Positions 63,617-64,000 of a DNA stretch of 64,000 bases are shown one piece after another. This DNA comes from Pontibacter sp. Tf4 (GTDB lineage: Bacteria > Bacteroidota > Bacteroidia > Cytophagales > Hymenobacteraceae), in the NCBI RefSeq assembly GCF_014212495.1, contig NZ_JACKZC010000002.1, positions 496,001 to 560,000 of the forward strand, read 5' to 3'. The translations under genes were made by a program, and so were the position numbers. Every line of letters begins with the position of its first letter. Positions within the stretch are counted from its first letter, which is position 1. Under the pieces are notes generated by a model. That model was not told where the DNA came from and did no database searches. It saw only the letters and a list, made by a program, of their open reading frames with translations.

Positions 63617-64000
63617 TTACAAAGCAAACAGCATACCAGCTACGGTGGCCGACATCATACAGGCAATGGAAGCACCTAACAGTGCACGTAATCCAAGTCT
63701 GGAGATGTTACCCTGCTGGTTTGGCGCCATACCTCCTATACCACCCACCTGAATAGCGATGGAACTGAAGTTAGAAAAACCACACAACGCATAGGTCGCC
63801 ATAATCACCGATTTATCTGTTAAGGTTCCGGCTGCTTTCATGTTTGCCAGGTCCAGGTACGCCACAAACTCGTTGATGGCTGTTTTCTGGCCAAGTAAGC
63901 TACCTACCTGCAGTGTATCAACCCACGGCACACCCATTATAAAGGCAAACACCCGGAAGATCTGGCCCAGAATATACTGGAACGAGAAGCCATCGAACTG
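63617..64000 (-). CDS. NupC-type concentrative nucleoside transporter, 5' part outside window
   Basis: The open frame enters from the right edge and ends at 63617; 128 codons are visible. It has the conserved C-terminal part of the concentrative nucleoside transporter family: VGSLLGQKTAINEFVAY, ATYALCGFSNFSSIAIQVGG and ISRLGLRALLGASIACMMSATVAG. These contain the conserved nucleoside- and sodium-binding helices. It imports nucleosides with ions across the inner membrane. Confidence 0.92.
   Translation of the reverse strand, partial: QFDGFSFQYILGQIFRVFAFIMGVPWVDTLQVGSLLGQKTAINEFVAYLDLANMKAAGTLTDKSVIMATYALCGFSNFSSIAIQVGGIGGMAPNQQGNISRLGLRALLGASIACMMSATVAGMLFAL

Overview
The window is a chromosomal segment of a Bacteroidota bacterium, most likely of the Cytophagales (Hymenobacteraceae/Pontibacter-like; the family placement is inference). 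The phylum is supported by the gliding-motility genes gldA, gldF, gldG and gldC, by promoters of the Bacteroidota type (TTG or TTTG, 19-21 bases, TAnnTTTG), by a Bacteroidota-type SRP RNA, and by REP-like intergenic repeats typical of the phylum. I recognise 54 protein genes (two cut by the window edges) and one RNA gene. I see no tRNA, rRNA, transposase, prophage or CRISPR array.

Layout. 1-12.3 kb: a truncated secreted protein, an AraC regulator with a drug-efflux permease, dbpA, rmuC, two lipoproteins (SnoaL-like and an M2 peptidase), alaA, a pirin and a LexA-like self-cleaving regulator. 12.8-20 kb: a lipoprotein subtilase with a proline-rich linker, recQ, a Cys-rich copper-binding protein, a small membrane protein, and polyamine genes (speB after a fused speD-speE). 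20.2-28.6 kb: a minus-strand chemosensory operon reading mcp (soluble poly-HAMP), cheW, cheY, cheB, cheA, cheC, with parA and a sixA-like phosphatase upstream. 30-34.4 kb: topA, a repeat island and a GT61 glycosyltransferase. 34.5-42.9 kb: a pseudaminic acid operon (pseB, pseC, pseF, fused pseG-pseH, pseI, a putative GT-B transferase, a flippase). 43-54.7 kb: ftsE, transaldolase, SRP RNA, a second repeat island, guaA, an LpoA-like lipoprotein-type receptor, hemL, dcd, gldC, a phosphatase lipoprotein and a histidine kinase. 54.8-64 kb: dnaN, gldG-gldF-gldA, two SDR oxidoreductases, mlaE-mlaF, a third repeat island and the end of a nucleoside transporter.

How it fits together. The cell probably glides: gldAFG and gldC are here, there are no flagellar genes, and the chemosensory array may steer gliding or another surface behaviour. 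The pseudaminic acid genes would supply a surface sugar. No phosphorylatable aspartate remains in the CheB receiver, and no cheR is present in the window.

The most unusual property is pervasive: the palindrome AACTATAGTT and its shortened forms (CTATAG core) occur about once per 500 bases, inside and outside genes and in every reading frame that avoids a stop. It supplies the stop codon of at least five genes, sits exactly on the lost phosphorylation site of CheB, forms the -33 element of the SRP RNA promoter, and has a relative in a 130-base heptamer array after cheC. A second unusual feature is a structured repeat of about 230-330 bases in three copies, whose paired arms change together.
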